The translations under genes were made by a program, and so were the position numbers. Under the pieces are notes generated by a model, which made no database searches, was not told the DNA's origin, and was given only the letters and a program-made list of their open reading frames with translations. A stretch of 64,000 bases of DNA from CADEDV01 sp048498035 (GTDB lineage Bacteria; Bacteroidota; Bacteroidia; Chitinophagales; Chitinophagaceae), in NCBI GenBank assembly GCA_048498035.1, contig JBEHYT010000009.1, forward strand, positions 62,001-126,000, read 5' to 3'. This document shows, piece after piece, positions 17,543 through 25,390 of the stretch (positions are counted from its first letter, which is position 1; every line of letters begins with the position of its first letter).

Positions 17543-18016
17543 ATGTTTGGAATACTTACAGACCAGGAAATAGACACATTTTTATCGTCACAATTGATCG
17601 GGCATCTCGGCTACCATGCTGATGGCGTTACCTCCGTGGTGCCAATGAGCTACAGCTATAACAATGGAGCAATTTATGCGCATTCGCGGGAGGGCAATAA
17701 GATCAGTACTATGCGCAGCAATCCGCGTGTTTGTTTCCAGGTAGACGATACGCACAACCTGTCTGAATGGAAAAGCGTGGTATGCCAGGGCATTTTTGAA
17801 GAGTTGGTTATGCCTGAACAACAACAGGAGGCGCTCCGGTTCCTCAACAGCCGCAAATTTCCCATGAATAATAGTGAAACAATGCATCTCGGCGCTGACT
17901 GGCCATTTCCTGAAAAATCGGTTAGCGCTGTTGGCGGCGTGTTCTTTCGCATTCGCATTCTTGAAAAAACCGGCCGCTTTGAAAAAAGCGGCGCAGCATC
18001 TTTTTACGCCAGCTAA
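17543..18016 (+). CDS. Pyridoxamine 5'-phosphate oxidase-like flavin-binding protein (paralogue 1)
   Basis: 157 residues with a split-barrel FMN-binding fold: LGYHADGVTSVVPMSYSYNNGAIYAHS, GNKISTMRSNPRVCFQVDD and WKSVVCQGIFEEL are the typical strands of the PPOX/NimA-like family. It is not PdxH, which is elsewhere in the window (46122). A second paralogue lies at 20057, sharing the CFQVD and W.SV motifs. Members of this family bind flavin or haem and are often induced under hypoxia or stress; a specific reaction cannot be assigned. It starts a short plus-strand unit with the next membrane protein. Confidence 0.85.
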   Translation: MFGILTDQEIDTFLSSQLIGHLGYHADGVTSVVPMSYSYNNGAIYAHSREGNKISTMRSNPRVCFQVDDTHNLSEWKSVVCQGIFEELVMPEQQQEALRFLNSRKFPMNNSETMHLGADWPFPEKSVSAVGGVFFRIRILEKTGRFEKSGAASFYAS

Positions 18017-18022
18017 AGTTGA

Positions 18023-18406
18023 TTGAAAGCAATCCTTTTAATATTATTAATTCTTACCGGCATCAGCGCCACCACTAGTGGTATACTCTTCATATTGCAT
18101 CCAACCGGCGCCAGCTTTGGGTTGTCTCCCGCTGTACTTTCCTCTTCTCCATTTAGCGATTTTCGTGTTCCGGGAATAATACTTGCGCTGGTGGGCCTGG
18201 TACATGTAGCGGCGGTATTGCTGGTTGTCGTTCATACTGCGTTCAGGTATGAACTTGCCGCCATCGCCGGCATCCTGCTTTGTGGGTGGATTATTGGGCA
18301 AATGGCTTTATTGAGAATGATGAATGGATGGCAAATCTCCTTTCTCCTTATAGGATTGATCACAATACTCAGTGCTTACGAATTAAAAAAATCCACGCCT
18401 TCCTGA
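18023..18406 (+). CDS. Four-helix membrane protein of unknown function
   Basis: 127 residues, almost entirely hydrophobic, with about four membrane helices (near residues 1-22, 45-70, 75-95 and 100-122). The start is a TTG six bases after the PPOX stop (ATT then TTGAAAGCA), and I see no ATG at a better place. The pattern HPTGASFGLSP and FRVPGIILALVGLVH resembles the small DoxX-like/'DUF4345'-type membrane proteins but the match is weak. Convergent with the 18407 gene; stops abut exactly. Confidence 0.7.
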   Translation: MKAILLILLILTGISATTSGILFILHPTGASFGLSPAVLSSSPFSDFRVPGIILALVGLVHVAAVLLVVVHTAFRYELAAIAGILLCGWIIGQMALLRMMNGWQISFLLIGLITILSAYELKKSTPS

Positions 18407-18694
18407 TCAGTCTTTACGATTTTTCTTACGCTTTTTCCGCCACCATGTCTCCAGCAACTCTGCTGCCACACCGGTTAATCCGCCGGCAGCCAGGTCTGCC
18501 CATTTTCGCCATCCCTGGCCGCTGCCTTCTCCGCGTGAAGAAAATAGCTTCCGGAATGCCCATGAAAAAAAATGCTGTTGCGCCCAACGCGTCCCGTCTT
18601 CCAATTGCTGTTCCTGGTTGGCAAGCGTACTTTTTAAATCACGAATAGCGCGATTAAGCGATTGCAGGTTATGTATTTTCTCCGTTGATTCCAT
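18407..18694 (-). CDS. Small basic hypothetical protein
   Basis: 95 residues beginning MESTEKIHNLQSLNRAIRD. The N-terminal half is a predicted amphipathic or coiled-coil helix (LNRAIRDLKSTLANQEQQLE), the middle holds a short hydrophobic stretch (WADLAAGGLTGVAAELLETWW), and the C-terminus is strongly basic (RKKRKKNRKD). This layout suggests peripheral membrane association next to the holin-III-like protein, whose stop is 10 bases upstream. I recognise no named family. The ATG at 18694 avoids a long overlap with that gene. Confidence 0.65.
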   Translation of the reverse strand: MESTEKIHNLQSLNRAIRDLKSTLANQEQQLEDGTRWAQQHFFSWAFRKLFSSRGEGSGQGWRKWADLAAGGLTGVAAELLETWWRKKRKKNRKD

Positions 18695-18704
18695 CGTTAC
18701 AATT

Positions 18705-19073
18705 TTATAAATCGTCACTTTCCTCCGGATCATGCTGCGCCCGTATGATGGCCCTGATCACCGGATCAATAAAAAGGCGTTTACGCATTACAAACAGGAG
18801 CATGAATACAAGCAAGACCAACAATGCAGTAGCGCCAAAACCGGTAACATAACTTCCTGCAAGTTGGCTGAGCCAGAATGCCAGCGTAAGCGCGGCAAAT
18901 AATGCGAAAAGAAAAAAGATAAAAAGCGCTATCAATAACGAAGCTGCCTGTCCGGCAGTTGTTGCAACCGCGCGCAGCAACTGCAAACGGATCAGCCGAA
19001 TCTTTCCATTCACAAACGAACGCAGCAACGAACCGATACGGTTCCAATTCTCTTCACCCAAATTTTTTTCCAT
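18705..19073 (-). CDS. Phage-holin-superfamily-III-like membrane protein
   Basis: 122 residues: an N-terminal amphipathic segment (IGSLLRSFVNGKIRLIRLQLLRAV), two long membrane helices (LLIALFIFFLFALFAALTLAF and a GFGATALLVLLVFMLLFV segment) and a charged C-terminal tail. This is the layout of the Holin-X / superfamily III (YqjE-like) proteins, which are chromosomal and widespread. The name does not imply phage lysis: no endolysin or other phage gene is near. It sits directly downstream of pfkB in a long minus-strand run. Confidence 0.75.
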   Translation of the reverse strand: MEKNLGEENWNRIGSLLRSFVNGKIRLIRLQLLRAVATTAGQAASLLIALFIFFLFALFAALTLAFWLSQLAGSYVTGFGATALLVLLVFMLLFVMRKRLFIDPVIRAIIRAQHDPEESDDL

Positions 19074-19082
19074 ACAGTGCTT

Positions 19083-20060
19083 TTAGACTGGTAAAAAAGT
19101 ACGACCTGGAGGTGTGATGATCACTTCGGAATGCTGGCTGCAAATGGCATCATACAGCAATTTTGCCTGGGCGGGATCACAGAGTTCCACGCCGGGGCGC
19201 AGCGTTGCGGCGCTGCCACAGGCCACGCCAAAGGCCACTGCGTGCTCAAGAGACTCGTTCTGTGCCAGTAGTAGGGTGAGGCCCGCCACCATGCTATCGC
19301 CTGCCCCTACAGTACTGTGAGCCTCCAGGAGCGGCGGCGTGATCAGTTTTCGCCCTGCTTTATCAATCAGCCAGGCGCCTTTTTCACCCATGGAAATCAC
19401 TACTACCTCCGCCATTCCCTGCTGTACCAGCCGCAACCCTTCTTTCCAGATCGTATCTGCGGCCAGCAGTTGATTTCCTGCCAGGAAACTGAGTTCCCGC
19501 AGGTTTGGCTTTACAAGGTATACGCCTTCCTGCAGCGCAAGCCGCAAGGCCTCGTGCGATGTGTCGAGCACCATCTTCGCATTTTTCCGCTTCGCAATTC
19601 GCGCCACGCGCGCGAAAAAATCAGGCGGAACACCCGGCGCCAGGCTGCCACTCGCCACTATCCATTCCACATCTTCCAAATTTTCTATCGCGGTCAGCAT
19701 CGCCTTCCATTCCGTTTCAGCAAGTTCAGTTCCCGGCATACCAAAACGGTATTGCAGACCGGATTGCTCATCCATCACGATAAAATTTTCACGCAGCTCA
19801 CGACTCACCGGCACTACCATCGCAGGCACCTGTTCATGTTGCAACAGGCGGTTAAAATGCTCACCCGTAAATCCACCCGCAGGATAAAGCGCCAGTACAT
19901 CTGCACCTAACCGCTGTAGTACGCGGGCAACATTAATACCTCCACCACCCGGATAAAGTTGGTTGGGACTACAAGCCATCTTGCTTCCCGGCCGCATCAC
20001 CGGAACAGTTGTGTAGCGGTCAATACATGGACTGGTGGTAATGGTCAAAATCCTACTCAT
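19083..20060 (-). CDS. pfkB: PfkB-family hexose kinase (1-/6-phosphofructokinase type)
   Basis: 325 residues of the ribokinase/PfkB fold. The N-terminal PGGGGINVARVLQRLG is the sugar-binding signature 1 and STVGAGDSMVAGL (near residue 252) is signature 2 with the catalytic aspartate and anion hole. VLDTSHEALRLAL and VYLVKPNLRELS are typical of the 1-phosphofructokinase/tagatose-6-phosphate kinase subgroup. It would phosphorylate a phosphosugar in glycolysis. Its ATG overlaps the stop of the PPOX gene by four bases, so expression is coupled to that stress-type gene rather than to glycolytic neighbours. Exact substrate (F1P or F6P) is not decided by sequence. Confidence 0.88.
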   Translation of the reverse strand: MSRILTITTSPCIDRYTTVPVMRPGSKMACSPNQLYPGGGGINVARVLQRLGADVLALYPAGGFTGEHFNRLLQHEQVPAMVVPVSRELRENFIVMDEQSGLQYRFGMPGTELAETEWKAMLTAIENLEDVEWIVASGSLAPGVPPDFFARVARIAKRKNAKMVLDTSHEALRLALQEGVYLVKPNLRELSFLAGNQLLAADTIWKEGLRLVQQGMAEVVVISMGEKGAWLIDKAGRKLITPPLLEAHSTVGAGDSMVAGLTLLLAQNESLEHAVAFGVACGSAATLRPGVELCDPAQAKLLYDAICSQHSEVIITPPGRTFLPV

Positions 20061-20527
20061 ACACTCTCTGTTTGATCATCTTCAAAACGCCCTGTTTTCT
20101 CTGTAAGGATGATGCGATAGATCACAGGCCGGATCAAACCGGGACTTCTCGGGTGCACCCGGGCAGGCGCCATTTCAGGTAACACTGCTGTTTCACTAAC
20201 CTTCATGTGCAACATCCGGTCAACAAATAATTTCATGGCGGCATGACGTTCACGCTCCTCTTTCAACTCCTGGTATTGTCCCCAGGCAATGACACTCTTC
20301 CATCGCGCAAAATGGTGTACCTCATCTACCTGGAAACAGACAGACGGATTGTTTCGCATCATCGTTATCTTCATACCGGGCAGTGAATGCGCAATGATAT
20401 CCCGGCCATTATATACATAGTTAATGGGAACAACGTACTGCTTTCCTTTATCAACACAACCAATACGCCCGAAATAATGCGTTTGCAACATTTCTTCAAT
20501 CTCGCTTGCGGTTAGCCTGCCAATCAT
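20057..20527 (-). CDS. Pyridoxamine 5'-phosphate oxidase-like flavin-binding protein (paralogue 2)
   Basis: 156 residues from MIGRLTASEIEEML. Split-barrel motifs (FGRIGCVDKGKQYVVPINYVYNG, MKITMMRNNPSVCFQVDEV, WKSVIAWGQYQEL) match the PPOX-like family and resemble the 17543 paralogue. The chosen ATG overlaps the stop of the 2-hydroxyacid dehydrogenase by four bases (ATGA), and the gene's own stop overlaps the pfkB start, so three genes are translationally chained. Probably binds FMN or a related cofactor; reaction unknown. Confidence 0.85.
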   Translation of the reverse strand: MIGRLTASEIEEMLQTHYFGRIGCVDKGKQYVVPINYVYNGRDIIAHSLPGMKITMMRNNPSVCFQVDEVHHFARWKSVIAWGQYQELKEERERHAAMKLFVDRMLHMKVSETAVLPEMAPARVHPRSPGLIRPVIYRIILTEKTGRFEDDQTESV

Positions 20528-21543
20528 ACCATTTGCTTTTGTAGTAATGCAACAGGATTCAATTCGTTGATACATGATTCTCCGGCAGCCCAGGCCGAAA
20601 TATTCTCCCGCGTAATAGCCGCAATGCCCACCAACGCTTCTGTAGTAGCAAATGCCTGGTGGGGCGTAAGTAGTACATTGGGAGAAATAAGTAACCGGTT
20701 TAAAAGTTCGTCTTGCAGCGGCTGAGCGGAATGATCATAAAAGAATAATCCTTTCTCATATTCATATACATCAGCGCCGTACCCGCCAATTTTCCCGCTC
20801 TCAATTCCATCCAATACAGCTTCGGTATGTACACAACCGCCGCGGCCGGTATTGATCAATAGCACACCCGGTTTAAATAATTTGATTTTGTCTGCATTTA
20901 CAAGATATCTGGTAGAAGCGTTAAGCCCGGTATGGATACTGATTACGTCAGACTGGCTGCATAACTGATCCAGGTCTGTGTACACAAGTCCCAAATCACG
21001 GCTCAGTGTCGTATCAGGCGCGGGATCTGTAGCCAGCAGCCTGCATCCAAACCCATGCATAATTCTTGCAAATGCAGCGCCTATCCGGCCAGTCCCCACA
21101 ATGCCGACTGTTTTTCCAAACAAATCAAAACCTACCAGGCCATCTACCCGGAAATCATGATGCAGCATACGCTTATGCGCCATCACCAGTTTGCGGTTCA
21201 GGGCAAGCAGCAGGGCCACTGCATGTTCAGCAATGGCATATGGAGAATAACCCGGTACATTCGCCACCCTTATACCGTTAGCTGTAGCCGATGCAATATC
21301 TACATTGTCTGTTCCCGTAGCACGCACCGCCAGGTACCGGACGCCCGCCTCTTTTAGTTTATCCAACACACCGGCCGACGCATCATCACCCGTAAAAATG
21401 CACGCTACATCAAACCCGGTTGCCATCGCCGCTGTTTCAACGGATAGGGACGCAGTGACAAAATGGTTCTCCAGGCCCGGTCCTTTCATTTGCTCCAGGA
21501 ACGGACGTTCAAATTCCTTTGTACTAAAAAATATCGTTCGCAT
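20524..21543 (-). CDS. ldhA: D-lactate dehydrogenase-like 2-hydroxyacid dehydrogenase
   Basis: 339 residues. The NAD-binding Rossmann motif is GIVGTGRIGAAF (near residue 150). NTGRGGCVHTEAVLDGI contains the region of the catalytic arginine set, GADVYEYEKGLFFYDHS and LLTPHQAFATTEAL (catalytic His) are typical of the fermentative D-lactate dehydrogenase branch, as in LdhA. It would reduce pyruvate to D-lactate with NADH. In an organism with heme A synthase this fits a fallback for oxygen limitation. First gene of a tightly packed chain with the PPOX protein and pfkB. Confidence 0.85.
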   Translation of the reverse strand: MRTIFFSTKEFERPFLEQMKGPGLENHFVTASLSVETAAMATGFDVACIFTGDDASAGVLDKLKEAGVRYLAVRATGTDNVDIASATANGIRVANVPGYSPYAIAEHAVALLLALNRKLVMAHKRMLHHDFRVDGLVGFDLFGKTVGIVGTGRIGAAFARIMHGFGCRLLATDPAPDTTLSRDLGLVYTDLDQLCSQSDVISIHTGLNASTRYLVNADKIKLFKPGVLLINTGRGGCVHTEAVLDGIESGKIGGYGADVYEYEKGLFFYDHSAQPLQDELLNRLLISPNVLLTPHQAFATTEALVGIAAITRENISAWAAGESCINELNPVALLQKQMV

Positions 21544-21564
21544 AAATACAATCTAATTAAGCGC

Positions 21565-22125
21565 CTATGCACCTGCTGTTTTGTTGGTATTAGTTGAAAG
21601 ATTCCCACGGATCTCCTCCATCAATTCCACCTGCGCCCGCTGGATACGAAATAAGGTCTGCATTTGGTCGGCCATCAGCATATCTATTTTTTGATGCAGG
21701 TTCCGGAGTTCTATCTCCGACTTGAGATTTACGAGGTAATCATTCACTGCCCGTTTACGGTCTTTTTCTTCCTTCCTGTTCTGACTCATCATGATCACGG
21801 GCGCCTGTATAGCTGCAATAGAAGAAAGAAAAAGATTTAAGAGGATAAATGGGTAGGGATCAAAAGGACGGCGCAACAGGAATACATTGACGATCATCCA
21901 CAACAACATAAAGCCGCAAAAAACGATAATAAACCGCCAGCTACCGCCAAATGATGCCATTTTATCTGCCAGCCGATTGGAAAATGATGGATGGCTATCT
22001 TCAAATTCATACAGTTTTTGCGACAGCAATTTCTCTTCCTCCACGGCTTTCACCACGATGTCGTTCAATTTAGTCAGTTGCTCATTTTCAGTAGTGAGTA
22101 GTTCCTGTAACTGTTCCCGTTGCAT
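21565..22125 (-). CDS. DUF1003 membrane protein
   Basis: 186 residues with an N-terminal helical region, then FGGSWRFIIVFCGFMLLWM and the RRPFDPYPFILLNLFLSS turn between two membrane helices, which is the DUF1003 signature, followed by QAPVIMMSQNRKEEKDR and a C-terminal coiled coil rich in Leu/Gln. Family function is unknown, though members are often near stress genes and CBS or universal stress proteins, as here. It lies 25 bases after the universal stress protein stop, on the same strand. Confidence 0.88.
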   Translation of the reverse strand: MQREQLQELLTTENEQLTKLNDIVVKAVEEEKLLSQKLYEFEDSHPSFSNRLADKMASFGGSWRFIIVFCGFMLLWMIVNVFLLRRPFDPYPFILLNLFLSSIAAIQAPVIMMSQNRKEEKDRKRAVNDYLVNLKSEIELRNLHQKIDMLMADQMQTLFRIQRAQVELMEEIRGNLSTNTNKTAGA

Positions 22126-22150
22126 ATTTGTTCGTTTCGTTTTTCCGGGA

Positions 22151-22969
22151 TTAATGATGTGCTATAAAAATTGGCCTGCTGATGGTTTTGAGCAAAAGGT
22201 CAGCTTCGCTGTGCCGGAAGAACCTGGAAACGGCGTTTCTGCCATAAGCGCCCATTACTATAAACACATTGCGCCGCAGGAAAAGAGAAGCCAGCAACTC
22301 ATAGGTAGTGTCGCCGCTTTTTGAATCAAAGCCTACAGAAGAATAGTGATTTTGCAACCAGGATCCCAGCTCCCGTTTTTCTTCATCATCCCAGTGCCTG
22401 TCTTCATCAATATGCAAAACAGTTACTTTCATTTCATCCAGTTCAGGGAAAAGATAGGTGAACTGCTTCATGGCAAAAACGGATGAAGCAGAGCCGTCAT
22501 AGGTGAAAACAATCTCTTCAATGGGCTCAAATACCTCAGGTGCAATCACCACCGGGCATTCCGCATCTTTCAATACATCTTTTACAAAATCCGTTGGCGT
22601 GCCTTCATAATTTTTACGGAAGGAGGTAGACGCTTCCAATACTACCAGGTCGGCATACCGGCTCTCTTTAAGAATAGCTGCCAGGGGGGATTGTCCGCCA
22701 TAACGAATCTTTACGGCAATCCCACGATCTGAGCAGGCCCGCTGCAACGCCTCTTCCTGTTTTGAAATAGTAGCAGCCGCAACAGTAGTGCCACCGGTAG
22801 CAGATGCCTGTCTTCCTGCTGCCGCACCGGGAACAATATCATGTTCGCTTTCTCCTTCCAGTATCAACGCCGTAAGACGTGAGTGATTCAGGGCAGCCAG
22901 GTAAGCTGCAAATTCAAGCGCGGGGATCGAAAAAGAATCGCCCTTTACCGCCAGCAGGATATTTGTCAT
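22151..22969 (-). CDS. Tandem universal stress protein
   Basis: 272 residues made of two Usp-like Rossmann domains (about 1-140 and 150-272). The first has ILLAVKGDSFSIPALEFAAYLA and ADLVVLEAS, the second EIVFTYDGSASSVFAMKQF and VFIVMGAYGRNAVSRFFRHS. The canonical ATP-binding motif G2xG9xG(S/T) is only approximately kept at GAYGRNAVSRFFRHSEAD, so nucleotide binding is possible but not certain. It begins a transcription unit: a terminator lies just upstream and a TAGGTTTG promoter-like element is 15 bases before the ATG. Confidence 0.86.
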   Translation of the reverse strand: MTNILLAVKGDSFSIPALEFAAYLAALNHSRLTALILEGESEHDIVPGAAAGRQASATGGTTVAAATISKQEEALQRACSDRGIAVKIRYGGQSPLAAILKESRYADLVVLEASTSFRKNYEGTPTDFVKDVLKDAECPVVIAPEVFEPIEEIVFTYDGSASSVFAMKQFTYLFPELDEMKVTVLHIDEDRHWDDEEKRELGSWLQNHYSSVGFDSKSGDTTYELLASLFLRRNVFIVMGAYGRNAVSRFFRHSEADLLLKTISRPIFIAHH

Positions 22970-22983
22970 AATTTAATTTTTGA

Positions 22984-22991
22984 CAAACCTA
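22984..22991 (-). promoter_or_regulatory. Candidate -7 promoter element for the usp unit
   Basis: On the minus strand this reads TAGGTTTG, matching the Bacteroidota -7 consensus TAnnTTTG. It lies 14 bases before the universal stress protein ATG, implying a very short leader. I do not see a convincing -33 TTTG at the right distance because the upstream terminator occupies that position. Confidence 0.35.
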
Positions 22992-22998
22992 CTCCATG

Positions 22999-23025
22999 AA
23001 AAAACCGCCGGTAATGACGGCGGTT
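22999..23025 (-). terminator. Intrinsic terminator between lipoprotein and usp genes
   Basis: On the minus strand AACCGCCG pairs with CGGCGGTT across a 7-base loop and is followed by a T run. It separates the 24080-23055 transcription unit from the universal stress protein unit. Confidence 0.8.
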
Positions 23026-23054
23026 ATATCCTGCGATGATTATAGTCAGTTCTG

Positions 23055-23690
23055 CTAAAAAGCCCGTCGCTGCGTAGTATCGGGCGGCGGCATGATATTC
23101 TTTTTCACCATTTTCTTAAGCGTTTTGGCAGCCAGTTGACCGGCGCGTGACTGTGCCTGGTGGTAATTGAATGGACCTGCCTGCACGGCAAATTGAGGCT
23201 GAAGAGAAACCACATCAAAAAGTATCATTTCCCACTGCAATTTGGATTGATGGGAAATAGGCTTCAAAAGCCGGTAAGACCAAAGGTGATCATAATAATA
23301 CCTGCTGGTATATTTGCGGGATGCGCCCCTGGAAAGACTAACATGTGAAGAATCATCCACCAGTGCAACTGTTAATACTGCATCAATGCCGTTATCACAC
23401 AGGGAAAGATAGGTTGCCTCCTGGCTCAATTTCTCCAAACCATAGGGACCAAATTCAGAGTTAGCCGAAACGGCATTGTATCCCAATTCCCGCAGGCGTT
23501 CTACCGCTTCGCGCTCCACCTGGTTGCGAAGCGAATCATTTTCTTCCCGGATCACGGCAGCCACCATGATCTTGTGATACGGCACGGTAGACTGGTTTTC
23601 ATTTGTCCACGATTCCCTGATACGGCCCGGTGAACATGCAGCAAATAACACGAGGATCAACAGGAGTTGAAAGGAATTTTTCCTGATCAT
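23055..23690 (-). CDS. Hypothetical outer-membrane or periplasmic lipoprotein
   Basis: 211 residues with a lipoprotein signal peptide (LLLILVLFAAC, lipobox cysteine at residue 19). The mature part begins GRIRESWTNEN and includes KIMVAAVIREENDSLRNQVEREAVERLRELGYNA, a pattern similar to the DUF4136-type lipoproteins that contain a nucleotide-binding-like alpha/beta fold, but I cannot assign it firmly. It is nine bases downstream of the coiled-coil gene and ends just before a terminator, so these two form a unit. Confidence 0.72.
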   Translation of the reverse strand: MIRKNSFQLLLILVLFAACSPGRIRESWTNENQSTVPYHKIMVAAVIREENDSLRNQVEREAVERLRELGYNAVSANSEFGPYGLEKLSQEATYLSLCDNGIDAVLTVALVDDSSHVSLSRGASRKYTSRYYYDHLWSYRLLKPISHQSKLQWEMILFDVVSLQPQFAVQAGPFNYHQAQSRAGQLAAKTLKKMVKKNIMPPPDTTQRRAF

Positions 23691-23699
23691 AACAGGAAA

Positions 23700-24080
23700 T
23701 TACATCCATTTCGAAAGAAAAAGCTGCAATTCTGCTCTTAATTCGGCAATTCGTTTTTCAAGCGCCTGCATTTCATCGCCTAAGGCGTCATTTTCAGTCA
23801 CAACCTTTTCTGAAATATGACCCGCATGTTGCGTCGCATCCACCGCAGCAGCATGATGCAAGGCAAGTATCTGGTGCTGCAGATCATGTATACGCTGACG
23901 TTGGATGACAAACTGGTTCTGAAGATGTTCAACACCGGCAGCAGCCTCTTCACTGGTGTTTTTGCCAGCAGCCTCCACCAGCATTTTGTCCAGGATGGAA
24001 AGATCCCGGGTATAAAAATCAAGCGCACTTAGCCATTCGTGTTGTTTGGGGCCAATGTTGGTTGCTGTTTTGTAAGTCAT
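23700..24080 (-). CDS. Coiled-coil hypothetical protein
   Basis: 126 residues, soluble, with no signal peptide. Two helical stretches dominate: about residues 50-80 (FVIQRQRIHDLQHQILALHH) and 95-122 (EMQALEKRIAELRAELQLF), both with heptad-like hydrophobic spacing. The motif LDFYTRDLSILDKMLVEAAGK near the N-terminus resembles small stress-associated coiled-coil proteins found in Bacteroidota, but no named family is recognised. It is the first gene of the minus-strand unit facing the DinB genes. Confidence 0.65.
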   Translation of the reverse strand: MTYKTATNIGPKQHEWLSALDFYTRDLSILDKMLVEAAGKNTSEEAAAGVEHLQNQFVIQRQRIHDLQHQILALHHAAAVDATQHAGHISEKVVTENDALGDEMQALEKRIAELRAELQLFLSKWM

Positions 24081-24123
24081 ACAATTGGTTTAGACAACAA
24101 AAATCAGCCGCTCCGCCTTTTTT

Positions 24124-24138
24124 ACCCATGAGATGGGT
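24124..24138. promoter_or_regulatory. Inverted repeat in divergent promoter region
   Basis: ACCCAT-GAG-ATGGGT is a perfect inverted repeat lying between the divergent coiled-coil gene (24080, minus) and the DinB pair (24242, plus). Its symmetry and position fit an operator, but a simple hairpin is equally possible. No regulator is visible nearby. Confidence 0.3.
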
Positions 24139-24241
24139 CAGGCACCCGGCTGATCTTCCTCATCCCGCCCTGAACCGGCGGATTCGGGTAATTTTTATCT
24201 TTATACCGGCGGACCAGGTCTGCCTGGCCAAAAAAACAAAC

Positions 24242-24775
24242 ATGGAACTGCAAAACGCTTTTGCCCAGCTTCGTGCTGCGCACGAAGAATTATGGAGCTG
24301 CTGCGAACAATTACCTGTTGCCGTGCAACAGCAACAATTTGAAGGAAAATGGTCGGCCCTGCAAAACATACAACATATTACAAAAGGCGTGGCCGCGTAT
24401 AGTGGTTATGTTCAACTGGATCATGAGCAGATTGCGGCCCGCTTTGGCCGGATAGACCGGGATAGTTATGGCTATGACGACCTGATACAACTGTACACCG
24501 AAAAGCTAAACCAGGGCGCTGTTTCCACCGCGCGGTTCCTGCCGGATGGCGATGTAATCAATTTGGAAGAAGAGCGCCTAAAAGGGCGTTTGCTGCTTAC
24601 AGCTATGATAGACGCATTGCAACACTGGACACCGGCTGAATTGGACACGCTGGTTTGCCCACATCCCGTGCTGGGTAATATGACTGCCCGTGAAATGCTT
24701 TTCTTTACCATCTTTCATGCACATCACCACACGCGTGCGATCCAGCGTATTGCAGCACATGTTTTAAATGGATAA
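24242..24775 (+). CDS. DinB-superfamily protein (first of tandem pair)
   Basis: 177 residues from MELQNAFAQLRAAHEELW. The four-helix DinB fold is suggested by WSALQNIQHITKGVAAY near the N-terminus and FHAHHHTRAIQRI near the C-terminus, the usual positions of the metal-binding histidines. The reading frame extends 60 codons upstream, but that stretch is basic and unlike the family, so the ATG at 24242 is used. DinB_2 proteins are putative metal-dependent hydrolases or thiol transferases; the substrate is unknown. The next gene, also DinB-like, starts two bases after this stop. Confidence 0.8.
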   Translation: MELQNAFAQLRAAHEELWSCCEQLPVAVQQQQFEGKWSALQNIQHITKGVAAYSGYVQLDHEQIAARFGRIDRDSYGYDDLIQLYTEKLNQGAVSTARFLPDGDVINLEEERLKGRLLLTAMIDALQHWTPAELDTLVCPHPVLGNMTAREMLFFTIFHAHHHTRAIQRIAAHVLNG

Positions 24776-24777
24776 TT

Positions 24778-25302
24778 ATGGATTTTTCAATTCCCGCCAG
24801 CGTTGAAATTCTTCAACGCACACCCGGTGCGCTGAAAGCGCTGCTGGACGGACTTTCCACGGAATGGATCACTACCAACGAAGGTGAAGGCACCTGGTCG
24901 GTATATGATGTTGTGGGGCATCTTGTTCACCTGGATCGCAGCAGTTGGATCCAGCGGATTGAACACCTGTTGCAATTCCCGGATATTCCTTTTCCGCCCG
25001 TTGATCGCGAAGCGCAGTTTAAAAGCAGTGAGGGACAATCAATCGATCAACTCCTGCAGGCATTTGGAGCAGTGAGAAAAGAAAACCTGGAAAAACTGTG
25101 GGCGATGAAGCTGACCCAGAAGCAGTTGCAACAAACCGGTACGCATCCGCAATTTGGCCCTGTAACCCTGGCGCAGCTGGTGGCTACCTGGGCGGTGCAT
25201 GACCTGGATCATCTTTCCCAGGTAACCAGGGTGCTTGCAAAGCAGTATACTGCGGCGGTTGGGCCCTGGACGGCCTTTTTAAAAGTGACCAGGAGTTCCT
25301 GA
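24778..25302 (+). CDS. DinB-superfamily protein (second of tandem pair)
   Basis: 174 residues. WSVYDVVGHLVHLDRSSW and AVHDLDHLSQVTRV carry the histidines of the DinB metal site (H...HxxH arrangement), and the L.RTPGALKALLDGL start is typical for DinB_2 proteins. It sits two bases behind a diverged paralogue, so the pair are co-transcribed and probably arose by tandem duplication followed by divergence. Specific reaction unknown. Confidence 0.87.
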   Translation: MDFSIPASVEILQRTPGALKALLDGLSTEWITTNEGEGTWSVYDVVGHLVHLDRSSWIQRIEHLLQFPDIPFPPVDREAQFKSSEGQSIDQLLQAFGAVRKENLEKLWAMKLTQKQLQQTGTHPQFGPVTLAQLVATWAVHDLDHLSQVTRVLAKQYTAAVGPWTAFLKVTRSS

Positions 25303-25355
25303 AAGCTGTGCCGATTGGCGTATCCGGATAGCTGCCGGCTCTTGTGTACTTTCCT

Positions 25356-25363
25356 TACCTTTG
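25356..25363 (+). promoter_or_regulatory. -7 promoter element of the TPR protein gene
   Basis: TACCTTTG matches TAnnTTTG and lies 27 bases before the ATG, a usual distance. The -33 element is not obvious. Confidence 0.5.
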
Positions 25364-25390
25364 CCGCCTTATTACTAATAGCAACGAACT

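Noticed and set aside
18705..19073. Phage lysis module suggested by the holin-like protein
   Set aside because: No endolysin, structural or integrase gene is near; superfamily III proteins of this kind are ordinary chromosomal membrane proteins.
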